Assembly (NCBI GenBank): GCA_039794405.1 | Contig: JBDIVL010000028.1 | Span: 1-56,610, forward strand | Source of the DNA: JBDIVL01 sp039794405 | GTDB lineage: Bacteria; Planctomycetota; Brocadiia; Brocadiales; Brocadiaceae | Direction of reading: 5' to 3' | Length of the DNA: 56,610 nt | Part shown: in pieces, positions 7,845 through 16,301 of the stretch | How the letters are laid out: the number at the start of each line of letters is the position of its first letter | Numbering within the stretch: the first letter of the stretch is position 1 | Notes under the pieces: generated by a model | Seen by the model: only the letters and a program-made list of their open reading frames with translations | Told to the model about the DNA's origin: nothing | Database searches by the model: none | Made by a program: the position numbers and the translations under genes

Positions 7845-9322
7845 AAAAACTTATACTGATCAATCCACATCCGATCGGAAACGTCGGAGAGGAAAATGTT
7901 TCTGTATTGAACCAAATGCCAGTAAATCTTGGCTATCTGAAAGTGCTGACTCCAAAAAACTGGCAGGTTGATATCATCGATGAAACTCAGGAACACGCAA
8001 TCGATGAAAGCACGGGAGATATTACTTTCGGTGGGGCAGATCTAGTGGGTATTACGTCGGTAAGCTACCAGGCGCATAGAGCCTATCAGATAGCAACAGC
8101 TTGTAGAAAACGTGGTATACCGGTAATTATGGGTGGAATCCATGCCACAAGCTATCCTGAAGAGGCAGCAAGATATGTAGATTGTGTTGTGACCCGGGAG
8201 GCAGTAACAACCTGGGAAAAAATTATCTCAGATTTTGAAAATGGTTGTCTTCAAAAAAGATACGACGGTACCCTTACACCCATGGAACTTTATCATGGAT
8301 TGAGGCCTGATAGAAAATATTTAAGAGATAAGTATAAATACCGGTACTCAGGTATAATAACTACTGCGGGATGCCCATTTAGCTGCGAATTCTGTTCTGT
8401 ACCCCAATTCCAGGGGAAAAAGTATAGGGAAAGACCTGTCGAAGATGTTTTAGATGAGTTTGAATCTATCAAAGGTCAGTATCGTGGATTAATATTGACA
8501 GATGAAAACTTTTACGGGCACAGTAAAAAATCAAATGAACGTGTCCGGGATTTGTTTAAAGGCATGGTGGAGAGGGGGATTTATCAAAACTGGTTTGGTT
8601 TTACCTCCCTTAATATTTATGCGGATGACGAAACCCTTGAATACATGGTTAAAAGCGGATGTGTCGGGGTGCTCATTGGAATCGAGTCCATTAACGAAGA
8701 AACCCTTAAAACAATGAACAAAAATGTAAACCTGCGTATCACGATCGAAAAATATTTCGAGGCAATAGCCAATATACGTAAACACGGCCTTGCAGTTTGG
8801 GGTACCATGGTATTCGGAAATGATGCCGATACCCCGGAAACCTTTAAGCAGGTTGCTGATTTTGTCTTAAATTCACATGTCGATATCATGACCTGTGGCA
8901 TTTTGTGTCCATTCATCAACACACCTCTGTATCACCGGTTAAATGCTGAAGACAGGCTTTTCAGGACGAATTTCCCGGAGGATTGGAAATATTACACATC
9001 TCATCACCTTACTTATGTTCTGGAAAATATGTCCCTCCAGGAACTCATCGACGGTTTCCAATATTTATACGATAAGATTTACGCCACAGAGGTATTGCGA
9101 CAGCGTTTTCAAAATGCGAAGGAGTCACTGAACAACAATATGAATGCGGCAATGTTCGCATTCAGGGTTAATTTAGACTGGCAAAATGTGTATCAACATT
9201 TAATTCAAAATCTAAAGGAATTACAGTCATCGGGATTTTATGACGAGGCATTAAAACAATATAATCAATCACGAAAACAAGGAAAAAAGGTGAAAATGGC
9301 ACCGGTTGAAGTGTCATCTTGA
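7841..9322 (+). CDS. B12-binding-domain radical SAM enzyme
   Basis: 493 residues. The N-terminal cobalamin-binding-like Rossmann domain (about 1-140) has GGADLVGITS and VIMGGIHATSYPEEA. The radical SAM core carries CxxxCxxC as CPFSCEFC with cysteines at 178, 182 and 185 for the 4Fe-4S cluster. ATG 7841 is chosen because it overlaps the acpS stop by ATGA and has AGAGGAA upstream; a longer frame from 7784 would run deep into acpS. The family includes methylases and ring-forming or C-C-bond-forming enzymes; the substrate cannot be read from sequence. The setting beside acpS and ketosynthases suggests an acyl or ACP-bound substrate, plausibly in ladderane formation. Confidence 0.9.
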   Translation: MKKLILINPHPIGNVGEENVSVLNQMPVNLGYLKVLTPKNWQVDIIDETQEHAIDESTGDITFGGADLVGITSVSYQAHRAYQIATACRKRGIPVIMGGIHATSYPEEAARYVDCVVTREAVTTWEKIISDFENGCLQKRYDGTLTPMELYHGLRPDRKYLRDKYKYRYSGIITTAGCPFSCEFCSVPQFQGKKYRERPVEDVLDEFESIKGQYRGLILTDENFYGHSKKSNERVRDLFKGMVERGIYQNWFGFTSLNIYADDETLEYMVKSGCVGVLIGIESINEETLKTMNKNVNLRITIEKYFEAIANIRKHGLAVWGTMVFGNDADTPETFKQVADFVLNSHVDIMTCGILCPFINTPLYHRLNAEDRLFRTNFPEDWKYYTSHHLTYVLENMSLQELIDGFQYLYDKIYATEVLRQRFQNAKESLNNNMNAAMFAFRVNLDWQNVYQHLIQNLKELQSSGFYDEALKQYNQSRKQGKKVKMAPVEVSS

Positions 9323-9346
9323 TGCCAGGGAATTTCAATATTCTTT

Positions 9347-9375
9347 GTAGGGGCATGTTTTAAACCTGCCCCTAC
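9347..9375. repeat. GTAGGGGCA palindrome
   Basis: GTAGGGGCATG and CCTGCCCCTAC form an almost perfect stem around TTTTAAA. It lies 25 bases after the radical SAM stop and could block read-through, but no T run follows. The hairpin at 45815-45861 has the same core, so this is a dispersed repeat. Confidence 0.55.
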
Positions 9376-9466
9376 TTGTGTTCGCCCTTGTTTTGTACAA
9401 TTCAGACGTTTGTTTTTGTTTCCATTTGGGCGAATACAAGGCTCGCCACTACATAGGTGATATAAA

Positions 9467-9629
9467 AAGTAGCCGAAGGCCTCAATTAACGTTTAGGAAA
9501 TTCAAATTGTTAATTTTCCTCTCCCTCGATGGGGGAGGTTAGGTGGGGGTGTAAGAGCAAGCTAATCACCCTCCCTTAGTCCCTCCCATCAAGGGAGGGA
9601 AAATTTAAGTTTTAAGTAGCCGAAGGCCT
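9467..9629. repeat. palindromic CCCTCCC element flanked by 16-bp direct repeats
   Basis: The direct repeat AAGTAGCCGAAGGCCT occurs at 9467-9482 and 9614-9629. Between them an imperfect inverted repeat of about 70 bases (9530-9600) is built from CTCCCTCGATGGGGGAGG and its near complement. A related G/C-rich palindrome lies at 17377-17467. It looks like a small non-autonomous element in the 9323-9752 gap. Confidence 0.5.
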
Positions 9630-9679
9630 AATTTAAATTCTGACTGGTAATTGTATTGTTTAAATCTCTATATAACCAC

Positions 9680-9718
9680 AGGTCAACTTATTCATGTAGC
9701 ATAATGGATAGTTGACCT
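9680..9718. promoter_or_regulatory. inverted repeat upstream of the ketosynthase gene
   Basis: AGGTCAACT (9680-9688) and AGTTGACCT (9710-9718) are perfect 9-base arms with a 21-base spacer, ending 34 bases before the ketosynthase start. It could be an operator or a leader hairpin. No sigma70 or sigma54 promoter is obvious nearby. Confidence 0.35.
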
Positions 9719-9752
9719 CTCTTGTTTTAACTAAAGGGAATTTTATCTCATC

Positions 9753-10967
9753 ATGTCAAAGATCGTAATTACAGGTTTGGGATTAGTTACACCCGTCGGG
9801 ATTGGTATCAGGGAGAGCTGGGAATCGTTCATCCATGGCAAAAACGGGGCGAATGATATGAAATCCTTTGATACTTCTCAATACAAGGTACATCGCTCCT
9901 GCGAAGTAAAGAATTTTCATCTGGATGTTGAACTGGAAAACCAGATCAAAGAAAATACCATCCATAAATATCTTTATTATGCTGCCCGGGAGGCATTGCA
10001 GGAAAGTGGTCTTCTGTACGGGGAAAATAATCTCAATAGAGAGCGATTCGGTATCGCTATCGGAACCTTGGCGGCCGAATTAACACCCCATGAAAGGCTT
10101 ATGAGACGGGACACATCAAAGAAAGATAACGGTTTTGACAAAATCGTTGCCGCCGTTTATCCTCCTAATTCAATCACGAATGTCCTTGCCCAATATTTTC
10201 AGTTTGAGGGGCCGACTATGGTCTCACTGAATGCATGCTCATCCGGCAACCATGCCATTGCCTGGGCTTATGATCTCCTTGTAGAAAACAAGGTTGATGT
10301 GGTAATGGTTGGTGGAGGGGATATGATTCCTCAAACAGAATTTACCCACTTTCATAACCTCAAGGCATTAGCGCCTGAACGTTGCCAACCCTTTGATAAA
10401 AACCGGCAGGGTCTTATGATTGGAGAGGGGGCAGGGGTATTAATTATGGAACGGTACGAGTTTGCAAAAAAACGCAACGTATCGATTATCGCTGAAATGG
10501 CAGGATATGGGTTGAGCTGCGATGGATTTCATATGACAGCCCCGCATCCTGAGGGTGAAGGTGCAGTAAAATGCATGAGTGATGCACTAAAAATGGCAGG
10601 GCTTCAGGAAACAGATGTCAGTTATATTAATACGCATGGCACCGGTACACCCCATAACGATAAGACAGAAACGACGGCCATAAAGCGGGTATTTAAGGAA
10701 CACGCTTACAAAATCCCGTGCAGTTCTACGAAATCTATGATAGGACACCTTATGGGTGCAGCGAGTGCAGTAGAATCAGTTGTTTGTTGTCTCGTCCTCA
10801 GGCATGGCATAATTCCTCCTACAATTAATTATGAAACGCCAGACCCTGATTGCGATCTTGATTACGTACCGAACGTGGCGCGGGAACTGAAAGTGAACCA
10901 TATCGTAAATAATTCATTTGCCTTCGGTGGTAATAATGCCACGACTATATTTAGCAGGATGGGTTAA
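9753..10967 (+). CDS. beta-ketoacyl-ACP synthase II-like (KS, catalytically complete)
   Basis: 404 residues, thiolase fold, FabF/KAS II family. The triad is intact: C162 in NACSSG, H295 in NTHGTGTP and H332 in MIGHLMGA, plus the C-terminal FAFGGNN loop. It should condense malonyl-ACP with an acyl primer, extending the chain by two carbons. The stop is followed at once by the ATG of the next gene, so the two are translationally coupled, as KS-alpha and chain-length-factor genes are in type II polyketide loci. That pairing, together with the upstream acpS and radical SAM genes, suggests a specialised acyl product rather than housekeeping synthesis. I give no gene symbol because it may not be the primary fabF. 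Confidence 0.93.
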   Translation: MSKIVITGLGLVTPVGIGIRESWESFIHGKNGANDMKSFDTSQYKVHRSCEVKNFHLDVELENQIKENTIHKYLYYAAREALQESGLLYGENNLNRERFGIAIGTLAAELTPHERLMRRDTSKKDNGFDKIVAAVYPPNSITNVLAQYFQFEGPTMVSLNACSSGNHAIAWAYDLLVENKVDVVMVGGGDMIPQTEFTHFHNLKALAPERCQPFDKNRQGLMIGEGAGVLIMERYEFAKKRNVSIIAEMAGYGLSCDGFHMTAPHPEGEGAVKCMSDALKMAGLQETDVSYINTHGTGTPHNDKTETTAIKRVFKEHAYKIPCSSTKSMIGHLMGAASAVESVVCCLVLRHGIIPPTINYETPDPDCDLDYVPNVARELKVNHIVNNSFAFGGNNATTIFSRMG

Positions 10968-12203
10968 ATGAAAAAAAGAGTTGTTGTTACTGGAATTGGT
11001 ATTGTATCTCCCCTTGGATGCAGTAAAGAAGACTTCTGGAGTAATCTTATTCATGGAAAGTCAGGTATTGCACCAATGACCACTCTTGATCTTTCTCCTT
11101 ATACTTGCAAGCTGGGTGGGGAGGTGAGAGATCTCAAGCCGGAGGTACATCTTGGCAGCAAAGGTTTGAAATATTTAAACAAGGGAACACGGTTCCTGGG
11201 ATCGGCAGCCAAGATGGCCCTGAATGACGCAAAGCTTCCGGAAGATGGTTCTTTGTCAAATCAAATGGGTATCGTTATTGGATCGTCTTTGGGAAATTTT
11301 TCAGAAACGACAGATTATTTCTATGAGATTATAAGAAATAACCCCTCGGAATTATCGCCGATGCTCAGCTATGATGTTGCCCTCAATTCTTCCATTAATT
11401 ACGTATCGGTCATCTTTAAAATAAAAGGGCTTGCCCGCACCATATCCGCAGGTTTTACATCAAGCACGGATGCCATTGGAAATGCGTTTAACATGATCCG
11501 GAAAAATATGGCTAAGGTAATTGTTACTGGCGGGGTTGAGCAAATCTCTATTGACCTGTATCTCATATTTTATCTGCGTGGTTTATTATCAGGACTCAAT
11601 GGTACAAAAGAGTCAAGTATGCCCTTTGACAGGGAAAGAAATGGCTTTATCATGGCAGAAGGCAGCTTCATCGTTATTCTCGAAGAACTTCAGCATGCCC
11701 TGGAAAGGAGGGCCAACATCTATGCAGAGATAAAAGGGTTTGGCAACTCTTTTGTTGGTGGAAAGAAATATTCAATGGATGAGAGGATTCGCCGGGCTGA
11801 AAGGGCTATGCATGATGCCATGGAAGATGCTGAAATAAAGAAAGAGCATATTGATTTGATCAGTGCGCATGCAAATGGGTGTAAGATACAGGATAGTATC
11901 GAGGCAAAGGCGATCCGGTCTTTATTTGGTATAAACAGCAGTAATATCCCAGTTTCAGCGGTCAAATCAAACATCGGTGAAGCTTACGGCACTGCAGGCG
12001 CAGCCCAGCTCATATCCACAATCATGTCTATTAATACAAGTAATATACCTCATATCATCAATTACAGTGAAAAAGATCCGGAGATAAATCTACATCTCAC
12101 ACTGGAAAAACCCCTCGAAAAAGAGATCCAAAACGCATTGGTAAATAACATGGATTATGATGGAAATAATTCATGTTTGGTGGTAAGTAAATATGGCAAA
12201 TAG
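10968..12203 (+). CDS. degenerate ketosynthase resembling a chain-length factor (KS-beta)
   Basis: 411 residues, clearly homologous to the preceding ketosynthase over its full length. The nucleophile is lost: the residue aligned to the catalytic Cys is F163 in SAGFTSSTD. H301 survives (SAHANG), but the second His is E338 in SNIGEAYG. It therefore cannot carry out the normal transacylation and condensation alone. The fold landmarks are kept, so it is more likely a structural or length-setting partner of the upstream KS than a decaying pseudogene. In type II polyketide synthases a Cys-lacking KS homologue pairs with an active KS in this way. It starts on the base after the KS stop. Confidence 0.88.
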   Translation: MKKRVVVTGIGIVSPLGCSKEDFWSNLIHGKSGIAPMTTLDLSPYTCKLGGEVRDLKPEVHLGSKGLKYLNKGTRFLGSAAKMALNDAKLPEDGSLSNQMGIVIGSSLGNFSETTDYFYEIIRNNPSELSPMLSYDVALNSSINYVSVIFKIKGLARTISAGFTSSTDAIGNAFNMIRKNMAKVIVTGGVEQISIDLYLIFYLRGLLSGLNGTKESSMPFDRERNGFIMAEGSFIVILEELQHALERRANIYAEIKGFGNSFVGGKKYSMDERIRRAERAMHDAMEDAEIKKEHIDLISAHANGCKIQDSIEAKAIRSLFGINSSNIPVSAVKSNIGEAYGTAGAAQLISTIMSINTSNIPHIINYSEKDPEINLHLTLEKPLEKEIQNALVNNMDYDGNNSCLVVSKYGK

Positions 12204-12224
12204 TAAAGTTCAATAAAGTTGTAT

Positions 12225-12524
12225 TTATTTCGTCTTTAAAACATTTTCGATTTTCTTTGGGTCCATACGACAATCCAATATTCTCTATACTGTCACAGTC
12301 TTCTTGTTTTCTACTTTATAATATATGGCATAAGGAAACCTACAGGAGAGCAATCGATGATATCCGTAAATCTTTCTGTGAATTCCCCCAAAAAGCGCTA
12401 AGGAATCAATATCAGAAAAAAGTGTATCAAAGAAATAATTTCCCATTCCCTCGCCTTGTTTTTCATAAAATGATCACCCTTTTTCTAAATCTTTTACAGC
12501 AGAAATTAGGATTTTGATTTTCAC
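12225..12524 (-). pseudogene. inactivated ParE/RelE-family toxin
   Basis: Read on the minus strand from GTG 12524, which overlaps the antitoxin stop by GTGA, the sequence translates to a ParE-like protein of about 100 residues but carries two lesions. A one-base insertion falls after VKDLEKG, and a TAG stop interrupts VENKKTVTV-x-RILDCRMDPKK, where the family usually has Tyr. The remaining parts, FYEKQGEGMGNYFFD, IHRKIYGYHRLL and RFPYAIYYKV, are typical of the family. The frame ends at TAA 12225. The gene looks dead while its antitoxin remains open. Sequencing error at two places is the alternative. Confidence 0.75.
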
Positions 12525-12739
12525 TCAAATTTCTTTCTGAGATTTTTTTTAGCAATATCCCAATCTACAACCTCTTCGATACCGTTATTCATTCTGTTTT
12601 CAGTTTCCTTTAGAACATCTTCATGCCATGAAGGCGAATCATACTTTTCTTCATCACCACTTAGATCTTTCCATAGAGCTTCCATTATTTTTAGTTTATC
12701 AGCACGGGATAATTGTTTAATTTCCTTTAATATTTCCAT
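12521..12739 (-). CDS. addiction-module antitoxin (short helical antitoxin of ParE/RelE type)
   Basis: 72 acidic residues, helical throughout, with the pattern MEALWKDLSGDEE and SPSWHEDVL seen in the small addiction-module component family. AAGGAAG lies just upstream of the ATG. It would bind and neutralise the toxin encoded downstream on the same strand with a 4-base overlap, but that toxin gene is broken. It may therefore be an orphan that persists by drift or because it protects against related toxins. Confidence 0.8.
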   Translation of the reverse strand: MEILKEIKQLSRADKLKIMEALWKDLSGDEEKYDSPSWHEDVLKETENRMNNGIEEVVDWDIAKKNLRKKFE

Positions 12740-12827
12740 TATTTCTTCCTTTTATTTTTTATTGCTCTTTTTGTGCAGACCTCGATAAAATTACTTAGTA
12801 TATTTGATTTGTCCATGATCATACTTC

Positions 12828-13292
12828 CTATTCATAATTCCCAAAAAAGGTTATCGTAATTTGCCGGATATTTACAGGGAGGTCTTTCAGTTGTTTTGAC
12901 CAGTTCCCTGAATTGCTGTCGCCAAAGGTAAATCCATCAAGTTCCCGTGAATAAACAAGGGTATCAGAATAATCGTACCCAAAAATTTCGACTCGGAACA
13001 CCAGCAGGGCAAAGGTAATTTCTCCTCTGGCAACCTTTCTCCATACTTTCAGGGAAAGGGTGCCTGAGTTGTCTCTCATCTTAAATATAATGGCTGCCTT
13101 TGCTGTTCCATTTCCAAAATACTTATCAGACAGCTTTGCAGAAAAGCCGGGAGGGTCTGTTTCTGATGTTCCTCTATGACTGACCGAGTACTCCTCAAGT
13201 GTGGCTTCTTCCGCGAATAGCGACTGAGGCGTCCGGATTTCAAATACAAACATTATTAGAATGGAAGTGAGCAGGAGTACTATCCTTTGCAT
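12828..13292 (-). CDS. secreted hypothetical protein
   Basis: 154 residues. The first 27 residues form a classical signal peptide: a Lys/Arg-poor start (MQR), then a hydrophobic run (IVLLLTSILIMFVF) and an LFAEEA cleavage region. The mature part is rich in beta-prone residues with several aromatic positions and no cysteines. I recognise no family. It lies between the toxin-antitoxin remnant and a secreted protease, both also on the minus strand, with a gap of over 400 bases to the protease. Confidence 0.6.
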   Translation of the reverse strand: MQRIVLLLTSILIMFVFEIRTPQSLFAEEATLEEYSVSHRGTSETDPPGFSAKLSDKYFGNGTAKAAIIFKMRDNSGTLSLKVWRKVARGEITFALLVFRVEIFGYDYSDTLVYSRELDGFTFGDSNSGNWSKQLKDLPVNIRQITITFFGNYE

Positions 13293-13501
13293 TTTATCAT
13301 TTTCCCCATTCTTTTTTCTTAAACGAATTCAATTCTCTTTTTTTCGCACTTAATAACATACTGGAACGCCTCTTTTATCAGCGCCACATTTTCCTTGTGA
13401 CACAATATCCTCTTTCTATTGTTGTTATTACGGTAAAGAAGAAAATCGTACCTTTCGCTTGTGATCTGTGATATTGCATTTTTTTCTTGCCATATTAGGT
13501 T

Positions 13502-13526
13502 GTTGGGTTTCGTTCCTCAACCCAAC
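13502..13526. repeat. GTTGGGTT palindrome (dispersed repeat)
   Basis: GTTGGGTT and AACCCAAC flank TCGTTCCTC. A partial copy, TTGTTGGGTTTCGTTCCTCAA, lies after fabG near 25447, so it is a dispersed repeat rather than a local hairpin. Nothing else is recognised in the 13293-13712 gap except a TTGACA box at 13631 facing away from the neighbouring gene. Confidence 0.55.
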
Positions 13527-13712
13527 CTACAATACTGTATTATACTCAATTTACGGCTCATTTTTACCCACTCATTTGCTTGAATATCCATATTTACTTA
13601 TTTTTCCCGATCAGGGATATTTATTTTCTTGACAAACAGAGGTATTATAGGTGTTATGCGAGCCTTGGGGTGCACAAAAACCTCACCCTATTTGTTCTTG
13701 GTAGCCCGAGAC

Positions 13713-14606
13713 TTATTTGGTAGCGTTGTTAGGCTGTTTTATACCTTGCTCGGATAGAAATACTCGCAACTCTGATACAGAAACAGCCTCTCCAATCATC
13801 ACTTGACTTAGCTGTCTGTAAAATATGAGAAGACTTGCGACAAGTTGGGCTTCTGAGAATTGAATTTGTATGCCATTCTCATCAGTTGCATTATAAACAA
13901 AACCTGATTGTTGATTAGCTAAAGCTTTCAGTGCATTTTGGTGAAATTGTGTCAATGGTGCATGCTTGCTTACAACAACACCGATTACTCGATTATCTGA
14001 AGCTCTGAACAATGGCCCGCCGGAATTACCTGGATTGAACGCGCTATTGACAACCAAGTGTTTAACGAAAGATGTGCCAGTTTGGTCCGTTTGCTGCGCA
14101 ATGAAACCGGATAAGTATCCAACCGAAAGTAATGGAGCTGGCCCATTATAGGCAAGCGGGAATCCCCAAGTTGAAACAACAGTACCTACGGGTGGATCAT
14201 TGTCTGAGCCTAATAGCAATCCTCCATCAATCTTCTTACTGGGGATTAAAATAGCCAAGTCCCTCTTAAGATCAATAGACATTTTGTTGAAGGAAATTTT
14301 CTCTCCCGACGAAGCAACCCCGACTAGATCGGATACTTGGCAATCCTTCACTACGTGTGCTGCTGTAATGATATATCCACCTTGGAGAAGAAAGCCTGTT
14401 CCTTTTGATGTAGGTCTTGGGCATTCTAGCATATAAACAGCATTGATAGCTGAACGGCCTGAGTCGCCTGCAGCATCAAACAGCCATTGTGTTGCAACGG
14501 GTAAATTCTCTTTATTCTCACGCTTTGCTTGTGCGAAGAGAACTTGGTTGCTTGCGAGGTAAAGCATCAAAAAGGCAAATAGAAAGTGATGTGGCAATTT
14601 TTTCAT
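13713..14606 (-). CDS. secreted trypsin-like serine protease (S1 family)
   Basis: 297 residues with a signal peptide (residues 1 to about 26, ending VLFAQA). The chymotrypsin-fold triad is present: H84 in TAAHVV, D116 in RDLAIL and S195 in GNSGGP. No PDZ domain follows, so it is a single-domain protease rather than a full DegP/HtrA. A tail of about 90 residues after the active Ser is helical. It should act in the periplasm or outside the cell. The gene for a two-span membrane protein lies about 100 bases upstream on the same strand and may be co-transcribed. The substrate is unknown. Confidence 0.88.
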   Translation of the reverse strand: MKKLPHHFLFAFLMLYLASNQVLFAQAKRENKENLPVATQWLFDAAGDSGRSAINAVYMLECPRPTSKGTGFLLQGGYIITAAHVVKDCQVSDLVGVASSGEKISFNKMSIDLKRDLAILIPSKKIDGGLLLGSDNDPPVGTVVSTWGFPLAYNGPAPLLSVGYLSGFIAQQTDQTGTSFVKHLVVNSAFNPGNSGGPLFRASDNRVIGVVVSKHAPLTQFHQNALKALANQQSGFVYNATDENGIQIQFSEAQLVASLLIFYRQLSQVMIGEAVSVSELRVFLSEQGIKQPNNATK

Positions 14607-14712
14607 CTTATTTTCCTCTCTGTTTGTGCCATTCTACTATAGCACGTTATGTACCTGTCAATTTGCGGATTGTTCTGGAACAACTAATGTCGGGCATGCA
14701 CTTGTTGGGGAT

Positions 14713-15444
14713 TTATCTGAGCAATTTCTCAAGAAACTCAAGATCTCGAACAAATACTTTTCCATCGAGCGTTCTCTGTGCGGGAAATGAGAATTCGAAA
14801 CGAACTTCGCTATTAATTACGCATAAAGCTTTACCTCTGATGAGCGAGTAGTCTTTCGTTATATGCTGAAACCCCACTTGTACGTATTGCGTTTGGCGAA
14901 GCATGTCCACAGATTTTCCAACTGCTGTATCGGTTGCATCCATTCTGAAAATGCCACGATACATGTATTCCTTAGGTGCTATTGATCGTCCCCACGAGTC
15001 AGGTGCTGCTGTAATGAGTAAAGGTTGATCGTTATGAACAAATGCCAAATAGCCGCCAGTGTCCATGAAGTGCGTGTCTCCTTTATCATCAGATTCGATC
15101 ACAATCTCAACCGTTGTTTCGCAAGTGTTGATAGGCTTACTTGTGGGCGATGGTACTAGTTGATCAATCGCCCGCGACCAGTAGAAAGCATTGGAGATGT
15201 ATATGACCAGAGAAATCATAACCACCTGAGCGGCTACCTTAGATAATGACAGCAATCCTTTTCTCTTTTTTACTTTCTCGGACAGATGCTTGGTCGCAGC
15301 ATCAGCTGCAGCGTTTATGATCTTCAGTATGAAGATCGTGATGCCTGCCAGGAACATGTAATATGGCCACAGTGCTGGATCTGTGGAAAGCTTCTTTAAG
15401 AGTTCGGTTTCCATAATGAGTTCGTTAATCCTCGATTCCAACAT
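14713..15444 (-). CDS. membrane protein with two N-terminal helices, unknown function
   Basis: 243 residues. Hydrophobic segments at about 27-45 (YYMFLAGITIFILKII) and 70-90 (VAAQVVMISLVIYI) are separated by a Lys/Arg-rich stretch (SEKVKKRKG). The C-terminal part of about 150 residues is probably exported and beta-rich, with two cysteines (CETTVEI and ALCVIN). No family was recognised. It is encoded just upstream of the secreted protease on the same strand, so it could anchor or be the target of that protease. Confidence 0.6.
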   Translation of the reverse strand: MLESRINELIMETELLKKLSTDPALWPYYMFLAGITIFILKIINAAADAATKHLSEKVKKRKGLLSLSKVAAQVVMISLVIYISNAFYWSRAIDQLVPSPTSKPINTCETTVEIVIESDDKGDTHFMDTGGYLAFVHNDQPLLITAAPDSWGRSIAPKEYMYRGIFRMDATDTAVGKSVDMLRQTQYVQVGFQHITKDYSLIRGKALCVINSEVRFEFSFPAQRTLDGKVFVRDLEFLEKLLR

Positions 15445-15592
15445 TCAATTTCATCTTTATTCTATAGAGGTAGTCATTTTATGTTTTAACAAATTAGTTG
15501 TCAAATATAAACAGCGAAACTTGTGTTAAAATAGTGAGTATGTTTTTATAATATAATTAATATATGGAATCTTATTAATTATTTGATTTATT

Positions 15593-15963
15593 ATGCCTTT
15601 GTCTTTTAAAGACTACCTCATCCAAAAGGCGCTGATTAAAGATAAATACATACCTTTTTACCTGAAATGTGCCTCAGATTACTATGGTTTCTTAGTATAC
15701 CTGATTTTCAGATTCTGAATTCTGAGCAGAAGAATCTATTCCTTAAACATCTGTCGAAAACGCATGAAGACTGGCAGGTCAAACAGGCGGATAATGCTTT
15801 GAGGCTTTACGGTCATTTCCTCTCATCTTTACAGAAAGGCAATTCTATCAGATCGCCGGATGTTGAAACGGAATGGAACCTTCTTGAAACACAGACACAG
15901 GAACCTTCAAACCACTATGATTTATACCCACATTGTCTCAAAGAATGTATTAGGAGGCTGTAG
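15593..15963 (+). pseudogene. truncated, frameshifted site-specific integrase (N-terminal domain only)
   Basis: From ATG 15593 one frame reads MPLSFKDYLIQKALIKDKY and continues to SDYYGFL. A shift then moves to the frame IPDFQILNSEQKNLFLKHL, which runs to the stop at 15963. This is the SAM-like core-binding domain found at the N-terminus of integron-type and phage-type tyrosine recombinases. The catalytic domain with its R-H-R-Y residues is absent downstream. It marks an old insertion and is surrounded by repeats. Confidence 0.6.
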
Positions 15964-16022
15964 CCCTCTGGATCCATAAATTTTTTGTAATAATTGAGTT
16001 TTTGAAAGAAGGGTCAGCATTT

Positions 16023-16124
16023 TGTATAGTTTATGGTAGGGAGAAGCCTTTGCCAAACGCCATAGCAAGTCGTATCCTTACATACCGTACAAATGCTTTG
16101 CCCCGACTTTCAAAAAACTATACA
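16023..16124. repeat. 100-bp element with TGTATAGTTT inverted ends
   Basis: TGTATAGTTT (16023-16032) and AAACTATACA (16115-16124) are perfect 10-base inverted ends around about 80 bases. No coding capacity. It is probably a small non-autonomous mobile element or its relic, next to the integrase fragment. Confidence 0.4.
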
Positions 16125-16148
16125 TAGCGACATAAGTTTACAAATGTC

Positions 16149-16212
16149 TGTCATTCCGGGCTTGACCAGGAACCCAGTGTTTTTCTTGATTCCCGCTTTC
16201 GTGGGAATGACA
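16149..16212. repeat. GTCATTCC palindromic element
   Basis: TGTCATTCC at the left and GGGAATGACA at the right, with the internal pair GATTCCCGC/GTGGGAATG. It has the same ends as the 36-base hairpin at 5975. This type of short palindromic element is scattered in many bacterial genomes. Confidence 0.6.
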
Positions 16213-16301
16213 TATTCGTATCTGATTAATGACGTTGTGTATAAATTGTTACAATTACTTAATGGTTCGCCACGGATTTTTTATGGTAAAGGTACGACAG
16301 T

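Noticed and set aside
12257..12517. 86-codon plus-strand frame after the pseudo-KS gene
   Set aside because: It is the opposite strand of the ParE-type toxin remnant, whose minus-strand translation is far more convincing.
13631..13660. TTGACA with a TGTTAT box on the plus strand
   Set aside because: No plus-strand gene follows; the nearest gene is on the opposite strand.
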